A stretch of DNA of 64,000 nucleotides. Origin: Micromonospora sp. HNM0581. Lineage in GTDB: Bacteria; Actinomycetota; Actinomycetes; Mycobacteriales; Micromonosporaceae. How positions within the stretch are numbered: position 1 is the first letter of the stretch; each line of letters begins with the position of its first letter. The stretch lies in NCBI RefSeq assembly GCF_012726175.1, contig NZ_JAASAD010000009.1, forward strand, positions 62,001-126,000, given 5' to 3'. The translations under genes were made by a program, and so were the position numbers. The notes below the pieces were generated by a model. The model did not search any database and had not been told where the DNA came from. It saw nothing but the letters and a program-made list of their open reading frames with translations. Positions 45,636-54,746 of this stretch are shown piece by piece.

Positions 45636-47527
45636 ACCCCAGATGGTGCCGCACCAGCCGGGGTCCACAGCTTCTGCGGTGCTCGGGTCCCAGGAAAGAG
45701 GAGATCCACAAAGCGTTCTGCGGTGGGCTGCGGCTCGTGGTTGGCCAGCCCGGGCCGCTCGTTGGCCTCGATGAAGACGTGCTCGGGTCGGTCTGGCGCC
45801 GGCACCAGCAGGTCGAGCCCGGTCACCGGGATGTCGATGGCCCGGCTGGCGGCGACGCACGCTTCGGCGATCACGGGGTGCAGCTCTCCGGTCACATCGT
45901 GGATGGTGCCGCCGGTGTGCAGGTTAGCGGTGCGGCGTACCGCGAGGACCTGCCCCTCGGGCAGCACGTCGTGTAGATGGTGACCGGCTTCGGTGACCAC
46001 GTCCCGGGTCATGTCGTCGAGCGGGATGCGGGACTCGCCACCGGTGGCGGCGGCCCGACGGCGACTCTGCCGCTCGATCAGCTCGGCGATGTCATGCACG
46101 CCGTCCCCGGTGATCGAGGCGGGCCGACGGACCGCGGCAGCCACCACCTCATGATCAATCATGACGACCCGCAGGTCCTCACCGCTGCACAACTCCTCCA
46201 ACAGCACCTGAGGACAGAACCGGGCGGCCAGTTCGACGGCGGCGGTCAGCGCCTCGGGGGTGCGTACGCCGACGGTGATGCCGTGTCCCTGCTCACCCCG
46301 GGCCGGTTTGACCACCAGTCGGCCCACCTCGGCCAGGAACTCCGCGTCCGCTCCGTCGCCGGTGGCGGTGCGCCCACGCGGTACCGACAGGCCGGCCTCG
46401 GTCAGGATGCGGCGGGTCACCCGCTTGTCGTCGCAGCGGCTCATCGCCACGGCCGAGGTCAGTTCGGACAGCGACTCGCGGGTGAGGATGGTCCGGCCGC
46501 CGCTGGTCAGCCGGAGCTCGCCCCACTCCGGGTCGGTGACCTCGACCCGGATGCCCCGCCGCATCGCCTCGTCAGCGACGATCCGGGCGTACGGGTTGAG
46601 CCCGTCGTAGCCGACCGGCATGGCCGGCAGGAACAGCCGCTCGTTGATCGGGTTTTTCCGCTTCACGCAGAGCGTGGCGGTGCGGTAGAACCCGAGGCGC
46701 TCGTAGAGGCGGATCGCCCCGGCGTTCTCGGCGAGCACGGACAGGTCGACGTACGCACGGCCCCGGGCGACGAGCCGGCTGACCAACTCGGTGATCAGCG
46801 CCTGCCCGGTGCCGGGTGGGGCCTGGTTGAAGTCGACGGTCAGACACCACAGGCTGGCGCCGTTGTCCGGATCGTCGAAGACCGCCACGTGGTCGATGCC
46901 GGTGATGGTGCCGACGATCTCCCCGGTGACCGCCTCGGCCACCAGGTGCAGGAACCGGTCGGTTGCCGCGTTGTCGACAAGCACGTCGACCGGGGCGGTG
47001 ACCATGCCGTTGGCGGCGTAGATCCGGTTGACCGCGTCGGCGTCGGCGGCGTCCCGCAACCGGCGGATGCGCACCCCGGGCAGTCCGTTGCGGTCGTCGA
47101 GCGGGGCCGGCGTCTCGGCACTGCCGGCTTCCTCGGTGGTACCGGAGCCGGGTCGGGACCCGCGACGGCCCCCCGCGAGAGGCAACCGGAAGGTAAGCGA
47201 CGGGTCGATGAACAACTCGTCCGGGAGCCGGGAGACCAGCACATGTGGATCGCTCAGGTAGATGCAGATGTCCCGGGCACCGGCCGCCTCGGAACGCAGC
47301 ACGTCAGCGACTGCGGACTGGTCGGCGAAGGTCTGACCGAAGACCAGCCGCCCCCAACCGCAGTCGACGATCACATCCGCACGGGTGCTCGGGCGTTCGC
47401 CGACGGCCGGGTCGGCGCCGCCGCCGGTGGCGATCGGATCACCACCCGGCCCGACCCGCTCGTACCGTCTTCCCGCGCCGCGGCCCCGGTCGGTCCGGGC
47501 GACGCCGGTGGCCAGGGTGTCGGTCAC
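45632..47527 (-). CDS. ngg: N-acetylglutaminylglutamine synthetase (GNAT + ATP-grasp fusion)
   Basis: 631 aa from the GTG at 47527, 2 nt after the asnO stop. Domain order: an N-terminal region with DVIVDCGWGRLVFGQTFAD, a GNAT acetyltransferase (about 150-320; VDLSVLAENAGAIRLYERLGF), then ATP-grasp (about 350-600; RLVVKPARGEQGHGITVG, VLLEELCSGEDLRVV, VTGLDLLVPAPD, FIEANERPGLANHE). The fusion acetylates and ligates two glutamines to make N-acetylglutaminylglutamine, the precursor of the NAGGN osmolyte known from Sinorhizobium and Pseudomonas. The N-terminal 50 residues are low complexity and vary among homologues. Confidence 0.92.
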   Translation of the reverse strand: MTDTLATGVARTDRGRGAGRRYERVGPGGDPIATGGGADPAVGERPSTRADVIVDCGWGRLVFGQTFADQSAVADVLRSEAAGARDICIYLSDPHVLVSRLPDELFIDPSLTFRLPLAGGRRGSRPGSGTTEEAGSAETPAPLDDRNGLPGVRIRRLRDAADADAVNRIYAANGMVTAPVDVLVDNAATDRFLHLVAEAVTGEIVGTITGIDHVAVFDDPDNGASLWCLTVDFNQAPPGTGQALITELVSRLVARGRAYVDLSVLAENAGAIRLYERLGFYRTATLCVKRKNPINERLFLPAMPVGYDGLNPYARIVADEAMRRGIRVEVTDPEWGELRLTSGGRTILTRESLSELTSAVAMSRCDDKRVTRRILTEAGLSVPRGRTATGDGADAEFLAEVGRLVVKPARGEQGHGITVGVRTPEALTAAVELAARFCPQVLLEELCSGEDLRVVMIDHEVVAAAVRRPASITGDGVHDIAELIERQSRRRAAATGGESRIPLDDMTRDVVTEAGHHLHDVLPEGQVLAVRRTANLHTGGTIHDVTGELHPVIAEACVAASRAIDIPVTGLDLLVPAPDRPEHVFIEANERPGLANHEPQPTAERFVDLLFPGTRAPQKLWTPAGAAPSGV

Positions 47528-47529
47528 GG

Positions 47530-49314
47530 TCAGTCGATTCCGTGGCTCTGGAGCCACATTTCCAGGAGTCCGAGTTGCCACAGCTTGTTTCCGTTCAACG
47601 GGGTCAGTTCGGCGTTGGGCGCGTCGAGCAGGGCGTTGACGTAATCGGTGCGGAACAGGTCGCGGCGGCGGGCCTCGGGAGCGGACAGCGCGTCGCGTAC
47701 CCGGTCGAGGAGCTTGCCTTCCAGGTGCGTCAGGCCCGGCACCGGGAAGTAACCCTTGGGCCGGTCGATGACCTCGTGCGGCAGCACGCGGCGGCCGATT
47801 TCCTTGAGCACACCCTTACCGCCCTGCGCCAGCTTCAGCTCCGGCGGACAGGCGGCAGCCAGTTCCACGAACTCGTGATCCAGGAACGGCACCCGGGCCT
47901 CCAGCCCGTGTGCCATGGTCATGTTGTCGACCCGCTTGACCGGGTCGTCGGTGAGCATGATCTGCGTGTCGATGCGCAGGCCCGCGTCGACCGCGGTCTG
48001 CGCGCCCGGTCGTGCCAGGTGCGCGGCGACGAACTCCCTGGCCGGATCGCCGCCGGCGAGCCAGTCGGGGTTGAGTACCCGGGCGAGACCGGCGCCGTCG
48101 CGGTCGAAGAAGGCCCGGGCGTACGTGTCGAGGGCCTGCTCCCGGTCCACCTGTGCCAGCGGCGGGTACCAGTGGTAGCCGCCCAGGATCTCGTCGGCGC
48201 CCTGCCCGGACTGGACCACCTTGACGTGCCGCGACACCTCCTGACTGAGCAGGTAGAAGGCGACGCAGTCGTGGCTGACCATCGGTTCGCTCATGGCGGC
48301 CACCGCCGCCTCCAGCGGCGGGACGAGGTCCTGCGCGGCGACCCGGATCTGGTGGTGGTCGGTGTCGAATGTCTTGGCGACCACGTCCGAGTAGCGGAAC
48401 TCGTCGCCCTCCCGGCCGCCGACGGCGTCGAAGCCGATGGAGAAGGTCGACAGACCGCGTTGTCCCTCCCCGGCCAGCAGGGCCACCACCAGGCTGGAGT
48501 CCAGGCCGCCGGAGAGCAGCACACCGACCGGTACGTCGGCGACCATCCGCCGGCGTACGGCGGTGATCAGCGACTCGTGCAGGGCGTCCTGCCACTCCCG
48601 CTCGGACCATCCGGAGTGCTCGTCGCGGCGTAGGAACGGCGGGTCCCAGTACACGCGCTCGTGACTGCGCCCGTCGGCCTCGTAGACCCGAACGGTGGCC
48701 GGGGGTAGCTTGCTGATGCCGCGCAGGATGGTGCGCGGCGGCGGAACGATGCTGTGGAAGCTGAGGTAGTGGGCCAGCGCCACCGAATCGATCGTGGTGT
48801 CCACCCCGCCACCGGCCAGCAGCGCCGGCAGGGTGCTGGCGAACCGCACCACTGCGGATGATTCGGCGAGGTAGAGCGGCTTGATGCCGAGCCGGTCCCG
48901 GGCCAGCACCAGGCGGCCGGTGTCCCGTTCGCTGATCGCGACGGCGAACATGCCGACCAGATGGTCGACGAAGTCCGTGCCCCACTCGGCGTACGCCTTG
49001 ACGACGACCTCGCTGTCCCCGCTGGAGAAGAAGCGGTGACCCTTGGCCTGTAGCTCGGCGCGTAGCTCGCGGTAGTTGTAGATACAGCCGTTGAAGACGC
49101 CGGTCAGGCCGGCGGCGGAGTCGACGATCGGCTGGCCGCTGGCCGCCGAAAGGTCGATGATCTTCAACCGTCGGTGCCCGAGGGCCGTCGACCCCTGAGA
49201 CCACACTCCGCTGCCGTCAGGCCCCCGATCGCACATGGTGGCGGCCATCCGCTCGACCGCCGCGACGTCGGCACGCGTCGCGTCCCGTCGGAACTCCCCA
49301 GCCAGTCCGCACAT
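47530..49314 (-). CDS. asnO: N-acetylglutaminylglutamine amidotransferase (asparagine-synthase family)
   Basis: 594 aa. The start is fixed at MCGLAGEF, because the N-terminal Cys is the class II glutaminase nucleophile; an upstream in-frame ATG would block it. The glutaminase domain (1-200, with FNGCIYNYRELR and SSGDSEVVVKAYAEWG) is followed by the synthetase domain with the ATP loop LLSGGLDSSLVVAL (Ser268-Asp272). It amidates N-acetylglutaminylglutamine to NAGGN, a compatible solute made under osmotic stress. It is the first gene of the asnO-ngg-M42 operon. Confidence 0.92.
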   Translation of the reverse strand: MCGLAGEFRRDATRADVAAVERMAATMCDRGPDGSGVWSQGSTALGHRRLKIIDLSAASGQPIVDSAAGLTGVFNGCIYNYRELRAELQAKGHRFFSSGDSEVVVKAYAEWGTDFVDHLVGMFAVAISERDTGRLVLARDRLGIKPLYLAESSAVVRFASTLPALLAGGGVDTTIDSVALAHYLSFHSIVPPPRTILRGISKLPPATVRVYEADGRSHERVYWDPPFLRRDEHSGWSEREWQDALHESLITAVRRRMVADVPVGVLLSGGLDSSLVVALLAGEGQRGLSTFSIGFDAVGGREGDEFRYSDVVAKTFDTDHHQIRVAAQDLVPPLEAAVAAMSEPMVSHDCVAFYLLSQEVSRHVKVVQSGQGADEILGGYHWYPPLAQVDREQALDTYARAFFDRDGAGLARVLNPDWLAGGDPAREFVAAHLARPGAQTAVDAGLRIDTQIMLTDDPVKRVDNMTMAHGLEARVPFLDHEFVELAAACPPELKLAQGGKGVLKEIGRRVLPHEVIDRPKGYFPVPGLTHLEGKLLDRVRDALSAPEARRRDLFRTDYVNALLDAPNAELTPLNGNKLWQLGLLEMWLQSHGID

Positions 49315-49405
49315 GTGAGCCCATGCTGCCAGAGGTTGTTGCGATTGGCCTGTTGAGACCATGACGGTCATGTAACAGCATTGCTAGAATCTCGCGCCTT
49401 ACCGC

Positions 49406-49439
49406 CAAGTACTTGACACACCTGCCCGAAGTCCGGGCA
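49406..49439. promoter_or_regulatory. Palindromes in the asnO upstream region
   Basis: CAAGTACTTG (49406-49415) is a perfect 10-bp palindrome. TGCCCG (49423-49428) and CGGGCA (49434-49439) form a 6-bp inverted repeat around AAGTC. Both lie 92-125 nt before the asnO start, where an operator or promoter for an osmotically induced operon would be expected. The other sequence between asnO and msrA shows only the msrA terminator. Confidence 0.35.
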
Positions 49440-49536
49440 TTTCGTGTCGCTTCGAGGCGCCTGTCCTGGTCGACCACCTGCCGGCGATGTGACGAATGGC
49501 GCACCTGAGGCTTTCCCCGTACGCCCACCGGAGGTG

Positions 49537-49565
49537 GGGGCCGACCGCGTCGAGCGGTCGGCCCC
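49537..49565 (-). terminator. Terminator of msrA
   Basis: A perfect 12-bp stem: GGGGCCGACCGC (49537-49548) with GCGGTCGGCCCC (49554-49565) around GTCGA. It is 24 nt past the msrA stop on the minus strand and separates msrA from the NAGGN operon. Confidence 0.7.
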
Positions 49566-49589
49566 GACGAACATCGAGGGGAGGGTAGG

Positions 49590-50252
49590 TCAGCCGGCGG
49601 TGCGGGCTACCCCCACCGGGCAGCTCAACCCGTTCGGGCCGTGGTTGCAGTAGCCGTTCGGGTTCTTGGTGGGGGCAAGGTACTGCTGGTGGTAGTCCTC
49701 GGCGAGGTAGTAGTCACCGAGCCGGACGACCTCCGTGGTGATCTCGCCCTTGCCGGCTCGGGCCACGATCGGCGCGAACGCCTCCCGGGACGCCTCGGCG
49801 ACCGCCAACTGCTCGTCCGTGCTGGCGTAGATCGCGGACCGGTACTGGGTGCCCACGTCGTTGCCCTGTCGCATGCCCTGGGTCGGGTCGTGATTCTCCC
49901 AGAAGACCTTCAGCAGATCCTCGTAGCTGATCTTCGTAGGGTCGTAGACCACCTCGACGACCTCGGTGTGCCCGGTCATCCCGGAGCAGACCTCCTCGTA
50001 GGTCGGGTTCCGGGTGTATCCACCCGCGTAGCCCGCAGAGGTGGTGAAGACCCCTGGCAGGGTCCAGAACAAGCGCTCGGCACCCCAGAAACACCCCATA
50101 CCGAACACGGCGACCTGGTAGCCCTCGGGGAACGGGCCCTTGAGCGGGGTCCCGAGCACCTCGTGCCGGTCGGCCACCGGCATCGCGATGGGCCGGCCGG
50201 GCAAGGCGCGGTCGGGTGAGATCATCTCGGCCTTCATGTGGCGGAGGAACAC
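49590..50252 (-). CDS. msrA: Peptide-methionine (S)-S-oxide reductase
   Basis: 220 aa. The GTG start lies 7 nt behind AAAGGAG. The catalytic motif is [13 protein letters not shown] with Cys54, followed by [28 protein letters not shown] and [21 protein letters not shown]. Recycling cysteines are in the C-terminal [18 protein letters not shown]. It repairs oxidised methionine in proteins. It has its own ribosome binding site and terminator, so it is probably independent of the adjacent osmolyte operon, though both fit a stress-response neighbourhood. Confidence 0.95.
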   Translation of the reverse strand: MFLRHMKAEMISPDRALPGRPIAMPVADRHEVLGTPLKGPFPEGYQVAVFGMGCFWGAERLFWTLPGVFTTSAGYAGGYTRNPTYEEVCSGMTGHTEVVEVVYDPTKISYEDLLKVFWENHDPTQGMRQGNDVGTQYRSAIYASTDEQLAVAEASREAFAPIVARAGKGEITTEVVRLGDYYLAEDYHQQYLAPTKNPNGYCNHGPNGLSCPVGVARTAG

Positions 50253-50364
50253 GGTGGAACTCCTTTCATCCTTCCCCGCGTGCAACACCGGCGAGCGCAC
50301 CTTCCTTACCCGCCGCGGCACCGCTCAGGCGCACAGCCGCAGGACCGTGCCTGCATCCGCCCGC

Positions 50365-50781
50365 TCATCCGGACAGCGCGGTACGGACGCGGGCGGCGTA
50401 CGAGGTGGCCTCGGGGTCGTCGGCATAGCGGGTACGCGGCCAGAAGAAGCCGCGCAGCCCGTCGCCCTTCGTCCGGGGCACGACGTGGGTGTGCAGGTGC
50501 GGCACCGACTGCGACACCTTGTTGTTCATCGCCACGAACGTGCCACCCGCACCGAGAGCAGACTCGACCGCGACGGTGAGCCGCCGGACCAGGCCGAAGT
50601 AGCCGGCGAGGGACTCCGGCGGCAGGTCGGCGAGGGTGACCAGATGGGTGCGCGGCACCACCAGGACGTGCCCCTTGAACACCGGCCGGGTATCCAGGAA
50701 CGCCACCCCGTCCGGCTCGTCGGCCACCCGGAACGACGGCACCTCGTCAGCCACGATCCCGCAGAACACGCACCCAGCCAC
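50365..50781 (-). CDS. HIT-family (histidine triad) hydrolase
   Basis: 138 aa. The N-terminal zinc-type CVFCGIVADEVPSF, then FKGHVLVVPRTHLVTL and the triad HLHTHVVPRTKGD. HIT proteins hydrolyse nucleoside phosphoramidates or dinucleotides (Hint/Fhit-like). The GTG start is supported by a TAGCCT box 6 nt upstream. It lies between msrA and the cystathionine gamma-synthase gene, transcribed away from the latter. Confidence 0.92.
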   Translation of the reverse strand: MAGCVFCGIVADEVPSFRVADEPDGVAFLDTRPVFKGHVLVVPRTHLVTLADLPPESLAGYFGLVRRLTVAVESALGAGGTFVAMNNKVSQSVPHLHTHVVPRTKGDGLRGFFWPRTRYADDPEATSYAARVRTALSG

Positions 50782-50787
50782 CCGACC

Positions 50788-50793
50788 AGGCTA
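50788..50793 (-). promoter_or_regulatory. Putative leaderless -10 box of the HIT gene
   Basis: TAGCCT on the minus strand is followed by 6 nt and the GTG at 50781. Confidence 0.4.
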
Positions 50794-50882
50794 GAGCGGC
50801 CAGCGACACGGCGCTGGCGGCGCGCACCCACGGTGCGGTGCCGCGCCGCCCGGGTTCAGGTCGATGCGGCGAGCGGGGCGAC

Positions 50883-50888
50883 TAACGT
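50883..50888 (+). promoter_or_regulatory. Putative leaderless -10 box of the cystathionine gamma-synthase gene
   Basis: TAACGT lies 7 nt before the ATG at 50896. No Shine-Dalgarno or riboswitch-like structure was seen in the 115-nt divergent gap. Confidence 0.45.
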
Positions 50889-50895
50889 CTGCGGC

Positions 50896-52038
50896 ATGAC
50901 CCACGGCTTCGAGACGCTCGCCATACACGCCGGTCAGGACCCCGAGGCCCGCACCGGCGCGGTGATCCCACCGATCTACCAGACCAGCACGTACGCCCAG
51001 GACGCGGTCGGCTCACCGCGGCTCGGCTACGAGTACAGCCGCTCAGCCAACCCCACCCGAGACGCGCTCCAGGAGTGCCTGGCCGCACTGGAAGCGGGAC
51101 GGGTCGGCCTCGCCTTCGCCAGCGGCCTCGCCGCCGAGGACACCCTGCTGCGTACCGTCTGCAAACCGGGTGATCACGTGGTGATCCCCGACGACGCGTA
51201 CGGCGGCACGTACCGGCTCTTCGCCAAGGTCGCCGAGCGGTGGGGCCTGGCGTACACCCCGGCCAGGGTCTCCGACGCCGACGCCGTGCGGGCCGCGATC
51301 CGGCCCGGCGTCACGAAGGTGGTCTGGGTGGAAACCCCGACCAACCCGCTGCTCGGGATCGCCGACATCGCCACCCTCGCCACGGTGGCGCACGACGCCG
51401 GGGCACTGCTCGTGGTCGACAACACCTTCGCCTCGCCGTACCTGCAACAGCCGCTCACTCTCGGCGCGGACGTGGTCGTGCACTCGACCACCAAGTACGT
51501 CGGTGGGCACTCCGACGTGGTCGGCGGCGCGCTGGTGGCGGCCGACACCGATCTCGGCGAGCAGTTGCGCTACCACCAGAACGCGATGGGAGCGGTCAAC
51601 GGCCCGTTCGACGCCTGGCTCACACTGCGTGGCATCAAGACGCTCGGGGTACGCATGGACCGGCACTGCGACAACGCCGAACGGATCGTCGCCTACCTGG
51701 ACGGGCACGCCAAGGTCGGCCGGGTGCTCTACCCGGGTCTTCCGTCGCACCCCGGTCACGAGGTGGCGGCGAAGCAGATGCGCCGGTTCGGCGGCATGAT
51801 CTCCTTCCGTGCCGCGGGCGGTGAGGAGCACGCCGTAGAGATCTGCAACCGGGCCCGACTCTTCGTGCTCGCCGAGTCCCTCGGCGGGGTGGAATCCCTG
51901 ATCGAGCACCCCGGCCGGATGACACACGCGAGCGCTGCCGGCTCGCCGCTTGAAGTTCCCTCCGATCTCGTGCGACTGTCTGTCGGCATCGAGACGGTCG
52001 AAGACCTGCTCGCTGATCTGGAGCAGGCGCTGGGCTGA
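50896..52038 (+). CDS. metB: Cystathionine gamma-synthase / gamma-lyase
   Basis: 380 aa. PLP lysine K200 lies in HSTTKYVGGHSD. Other family motifs: FETLAIHAGQDPEARTGAV, YEYSRSANPTRDALQECLA, FASGLAAEDTLL, ETPTNPLLGIADI, VVDNTFASPYLQQPL and ESLGGVESLIEHP. Synthase and lyase members cannot be separated by eye. The gene corresponds to Rv1079 (metB) and, with cbs, supplies both halves of transsulfuration. In M. tuberculosis the two are nearly adjacent; here they lie 8.3 kb apart. The start is defined by the -10 box. Confidence 0.93.
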   Translation: MTHGFETLAIHAGQDPEARTGAVIPPIYQTSTYAQDAVGSPRLGYEYSRSANPTRDALQECLAALEAGRVGLAFASGLAAEDTLLRTVCKPGDHVVIPDDAYGGTYRLFAKVAERWGLAYTPARVSDADAVRAAIRPGVTKVVWVETPTNPLLGIADIATLATVAHDAGALLVVDNTFASPYLQQPLTLGADVVVHSTTKYVGGHSDVVGGALVAADTDLGEQLRYHQNAMGAVNGPFDAWLTLRGIKTLGVRMDRHCDNAERIVAYLDGHAKVGRVLYPGLPSHPGHEVAAKQMRRFGGMISFRAAGGEEHAVEICNRARLFVLAESLGGVESLIEHPGRMTHASAAGSPLEVPSDLVRLSVGIETVEDLLADLEQALG

Positions 52039-52060
52039 CCGCTGGCTTGGGAGGGTGGCC

Positions 52061-53464
52061 GTGCAGGACATCATGCCGACCTGGGTCGGGGCGACCGCGA
52101 AACAGATCGCCCGCGGCGTGCGCCGGGGCGACGTCTCCGCCACCCAGGTGCTCGCCGACCACCTCGACCACGTCACCAAGGCCGACGTCGACCTCGCCGC
52201 GTTCCGGGTGGTGCGCGGCGGGGAGGCGGTGACCGAGGCGGAGAAGGTCGACGAGCAGGAGGACCTGGCGAACCTGCCGCTGGCCGGGGTGCCGATCGCG
52301 GTCAAGGAGAACACACCGGTCGCCGGTGTCCCCACCTGGAACGGATCCGCAGCCGTGCGTACCGGCGTGGCGGAGGCCGACCACGAGGTGGTTCGCCGGC
52401 TGCGCGGAGCCGGCGCGGTGATCCTCGGCGTCACCCGGATGCCCGAGCTGGGCCTGTGGGGCGTCACCGACGACGAGACCGCCGTCACCCGTAACCCCTG
52501 GGATCTGTCCCGCACCCCGGGCGGCTCCTCGGGTGGTGCGGCTGCGGCAGTGGCCGCCGGGCTCGTACCGATCGCCCACGGCAACGACGGCCTCGGCTCG
52601 ATCCGCATCCCCGCCGCCTGCTGCGGGCTGGTCGGCCTGAAGCCCGGTCGAGGTGTGGTGCCCTGTCAGATCGGTGCGGAGGACTGGTTCGGTCTCGCCG
52701 AACACGGCATGCTCAGCACCACCGTCGCCGACGCGGCAGTGGGCTTCCAGGTGCTGGCCGGCCGCGCCCAGGGCAAACTCGTGCCGCCGCAGCGACTACG
52801 GGTCGGCGTGTCGCTGCGGTCACCCGTGCGGGGCGTCTCACCCGACGCACCGAACCGGGACGCGGTCGCCGCCGCCGGTCGGCTGCTCGCCGGAGCCGGA
52901 CACGACACCGTACCGGCCGATCCGAGCTACCCGACCGCTCTGAGCCTGACCGGCACCGCCACCTGGTTCGCCGCCGCGGCGGCGGACGTACGCGCCGCCG
53001 GGGTCGACCGACGCGCCCTGCAGCGCCGCAGTCGTCGGCACGTCGCTCTGGGCGAGTGGGCGTGGCGGCGCGGGTACGTCCGGGAGGCCGACCGGCTGGC
53101 CTGGCGTGAACGCTCGATCGGCTTCTTCACCGACCACTCGGTGGATCTGCTGCTCACCCCGGCGCTGGCCAGTGCGCCGCCGTCAGCCACCGGTTGGTGG
53201 ACCCGATCCTGGCAGGCCAACATGCTCGCCAGCATCCGGTACGCGCCGTACGCGGCGCCCTGGAACATCGCCGGCCTGCCTGCCCTGGTGGTGCCGGTGG
53301 GCCGCCGCCCGGACGGGCTACCGCTCGCCGTTCAACTGGTCGGACCACCCGGTTCGGAACTGCTGCTGCTCAGCGTCGCCGGTCAGTTCGAGATGGCCAG
53401 CCCATGGTCTCGGCACGCACCCGGATACCCACACATCGGAACGGGCTGGCCAGCCAATGCTTGA
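52061..53464 (+). CDS. Amidase (amidase-signature family)
   Basis: 467 aa from the GTG behind GGGAGG. Amidase signature residues: catalytic Lys in GVPIAVKENTPV, the cis-Ser in RTPGGSSGGAAAAVA and the nucleophile Ser in GNDGLGSIRIPAACCGL. The region before the nucleophile reads GNDGLGS rather than the commoner GSDGGGS, a mild variant. Short-chain amides or carbamoyl compounds are possible substrates. It begins 22 nt after the gamma-synthase stop, so read-through is likely. Confidence 0.9.
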   Translation: MQDIMPTWVGATAKQIARGVRRGDVSATQVLADHLDHVTKADVDLAAFRVVRGGEAVTEAEKVDEQEDLANLPLAGVPIAVKENTPVAGVPTWNGSAAVRTGVAEADHEVVRRLRGAGAVILGVTRMPELGLWGVTDDETAVTRNPWDLSRTPGGSSGGAAAAVAAGLVPIAHGNDGLGSIRIPAACCGLVGLKPGRGVVPCQIGAEDWFGLAEHGMLSTTVADAAVGFQVLAGRAQGKLVPPQRLRVGVSLRSPVRGVSPDAPNRDAVAAAGRLLAGAGHDTVPADPSYPTALSLTGTATWFAAAAADVRAAGVDRRALQRRSRRHVALGEWAWRRGYVREADRLAWRERSIGFFTDHSVDLLLTPALASAPPSATGWWTRSWQANMLASIRYAPYAAPWNIAGLPALVVPVGRRPDGLPLAVQLVGPPGSELLLLSVAGQFEMASPWSRHAPGYPHIGTGWPANA

Positions 53465-53477
53465 CGATCCGGATCGT

Positions 53478-54698
53478 ATGACGGAACTGGTCAGCCTGGA
53501 CGAGGTGCGTGCCGCACGGGAACTGCTCGACGGGGTGGTCCGCACCACGCCGCTGGAGCCGTCCCGCCCGCTCAGCGCCGCGCTCGGCGGGCCGGTCTGG
53601 TTCAAGTGCGAGAACCTTCAGCGGGCCGGGTCGTACAAGGTGCGCGGCGCGTACGTGCGGATATCGCGGTTGTCGGCGCAGGAGCGTGCCCGTGGCGTGG
53701 TCGCGGCCAGCGCCGGCAACCATGCGCAGGGGGTGGCGCTCGCCGCTGGCCTCGTCGGCACCCACGCCACAGTCTTCATGCCGGTGAACGCGCCGCTGCC
53801 GAAAGTGGCGGCCACCAAGGGATACGGTGCCCAGGTCGAACTGGTCGGTGCCACGGTCGACGAGTCGCTTGTCGCGGCGCAGACCTTCGCGGAGCGCACC
53901 GGGGCGGTGCTGATCCATCCGTTCGACCACCGGGACGTGATCGCCGGGCAGGGCACGGTGGCACTGGAGATCTTGGAGCAGTGCCCGCAGGTCACGACGA
54001 TCGTCACCGGTGTCGGTGGGGGAGGACTGATCTCCGGGCTTGCGGTTGTCGCCAAGGCGCTCCGGCCGGACGTTCGAGTGATCGGGGTGCAGGCGTCGAG
54101 CGCGGCGGCGTTCCCGCCGTCACTGGTCGCGGGCGAGCCGGTGCGACTGCCGGCCTTCGCCACCATCGCAGACGGAATCGCGGTCGGCCGGCCGGGCGAC
54201 GTCACCTTCACCCACGTCCGCAAACTGGTCGACGACATGGTCACCGTCTCCGAGGAGGACATCTCCCGGGCGCTGCTCATGCTGCTCGAACGCGGCAAGC
54301 AGGTGGTGGAGCCGGCCGGTGCGGTGGGCGTGGCCGCTCTGCTGGCCGGCGCCGTCGAGGTCACCGCACCAGCGGTGGTGGTGCTCTCCGGCGGCAACAT
54401 CGACCCGCTGCTGATGCTGCGCGTGATCGAGCACGGGCTGGCGGCGGCGGGGCGGTATCTGCGGGTGACGGTGCGTTGCTCGGACCGGCCCGGCCAACTG
54501 GCCTCGCTGTTGAGCGAGATCGCCGAGCACCGGGCGAACGTGGTGGACGTGGTGCACCAGCGGGCGAACCCGCACCTGTGTCTCGGTGAGGTCGAGGTGG
54601 CACTGTCGGTGGAGACCCGCGGTGTCGAACACTCCGACATGCTGATCAGTGCTCTACGGGCCAGCGGCTACCAGGTGACGATCGCACCAGAGGCGTGA
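53478..54698 (+). CDS. ilvA: Threonine ammonia-lyase (biosynthetic/catabolic, ACT domain)
   Basis: 406 aa from the ATG at 53478 (TELVSLDEVRAAREL); an ATG at 53457, overlapping the amidase end, is possible. PLP Lys54 in RAGSYKVRGAYV, substrate-loop SAGNHAQGVALA, phosphate loop GVGGGGLISGLA and VLSGGNIDPLLML. A single C-terminal ACT domain (LRVTVRCSDRPGQLASLLSE) gives allosteric control. It deaminates threonine to 2-oxobutyrate for isoleucine synthesis. The stop codon is inside the terminator stem. Confidence 0.93.
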   Translation: MTELVSLDEVRAARELLDGVVRTTPLEPSRPLSAALGGPVWFKCENLQRAGSYKVRGAYVRISRLSAQERARGVVAASAGNHAQGVALAAGLVGTHATVFMPVNAPLPKVAATKGYGAQVELVGATVDESLVAAQTFAERTGAVLIHPFDHRDVIAGQGTVALEILEQCPQVTTIVTGVGGGGLISGLAVVAKALRPDVRVIGVQASSAAAFPPSLVAGEPVRLPAFATIADGIAVGRPGDVTFTHVRKLVDDMVTVSEEDISRALLMLLERGKQVVEPAGAVGVAALLAGAVEVTAPAVVVLSGGNIDPLLMLRVIEHGLAAAGRYLRVTVRCSDRPGQLASLLSEIAEHRANVVDVVHQRANPHLCLGEVEVALSVETRGVEHSDMLISALRASGYQVTIAPEA

Positions 54699-54721
54699 CG
54701 CTGGGCGTCACGCCTCTGGTG
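54685..54721. terminator. Bidirectional terminator overlapping the ilvA stop
   Basis: A perfect 16-bp stem: CACCAGAGGCGTGACG (54685-54700) with CGTCACGCCTCTGGTG (54706-54721) around CTGGG. The ilvA stop codon (54696-54698) lies in the left arm. It also faces the end of convergent greA 26 nt away. Confidence 0.85.
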
Positions 54722-54746
54722 GAACAGCGGCCGGGCCGGGGCGACG

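Noticed and set aside
45977..47644. A 555-aa plus-strand reading frame opposite ngg
   Set aside because: It overlaps the well-supported ATP-grasp/GNAT synthetase on the other strand and has no recognisable motifs.
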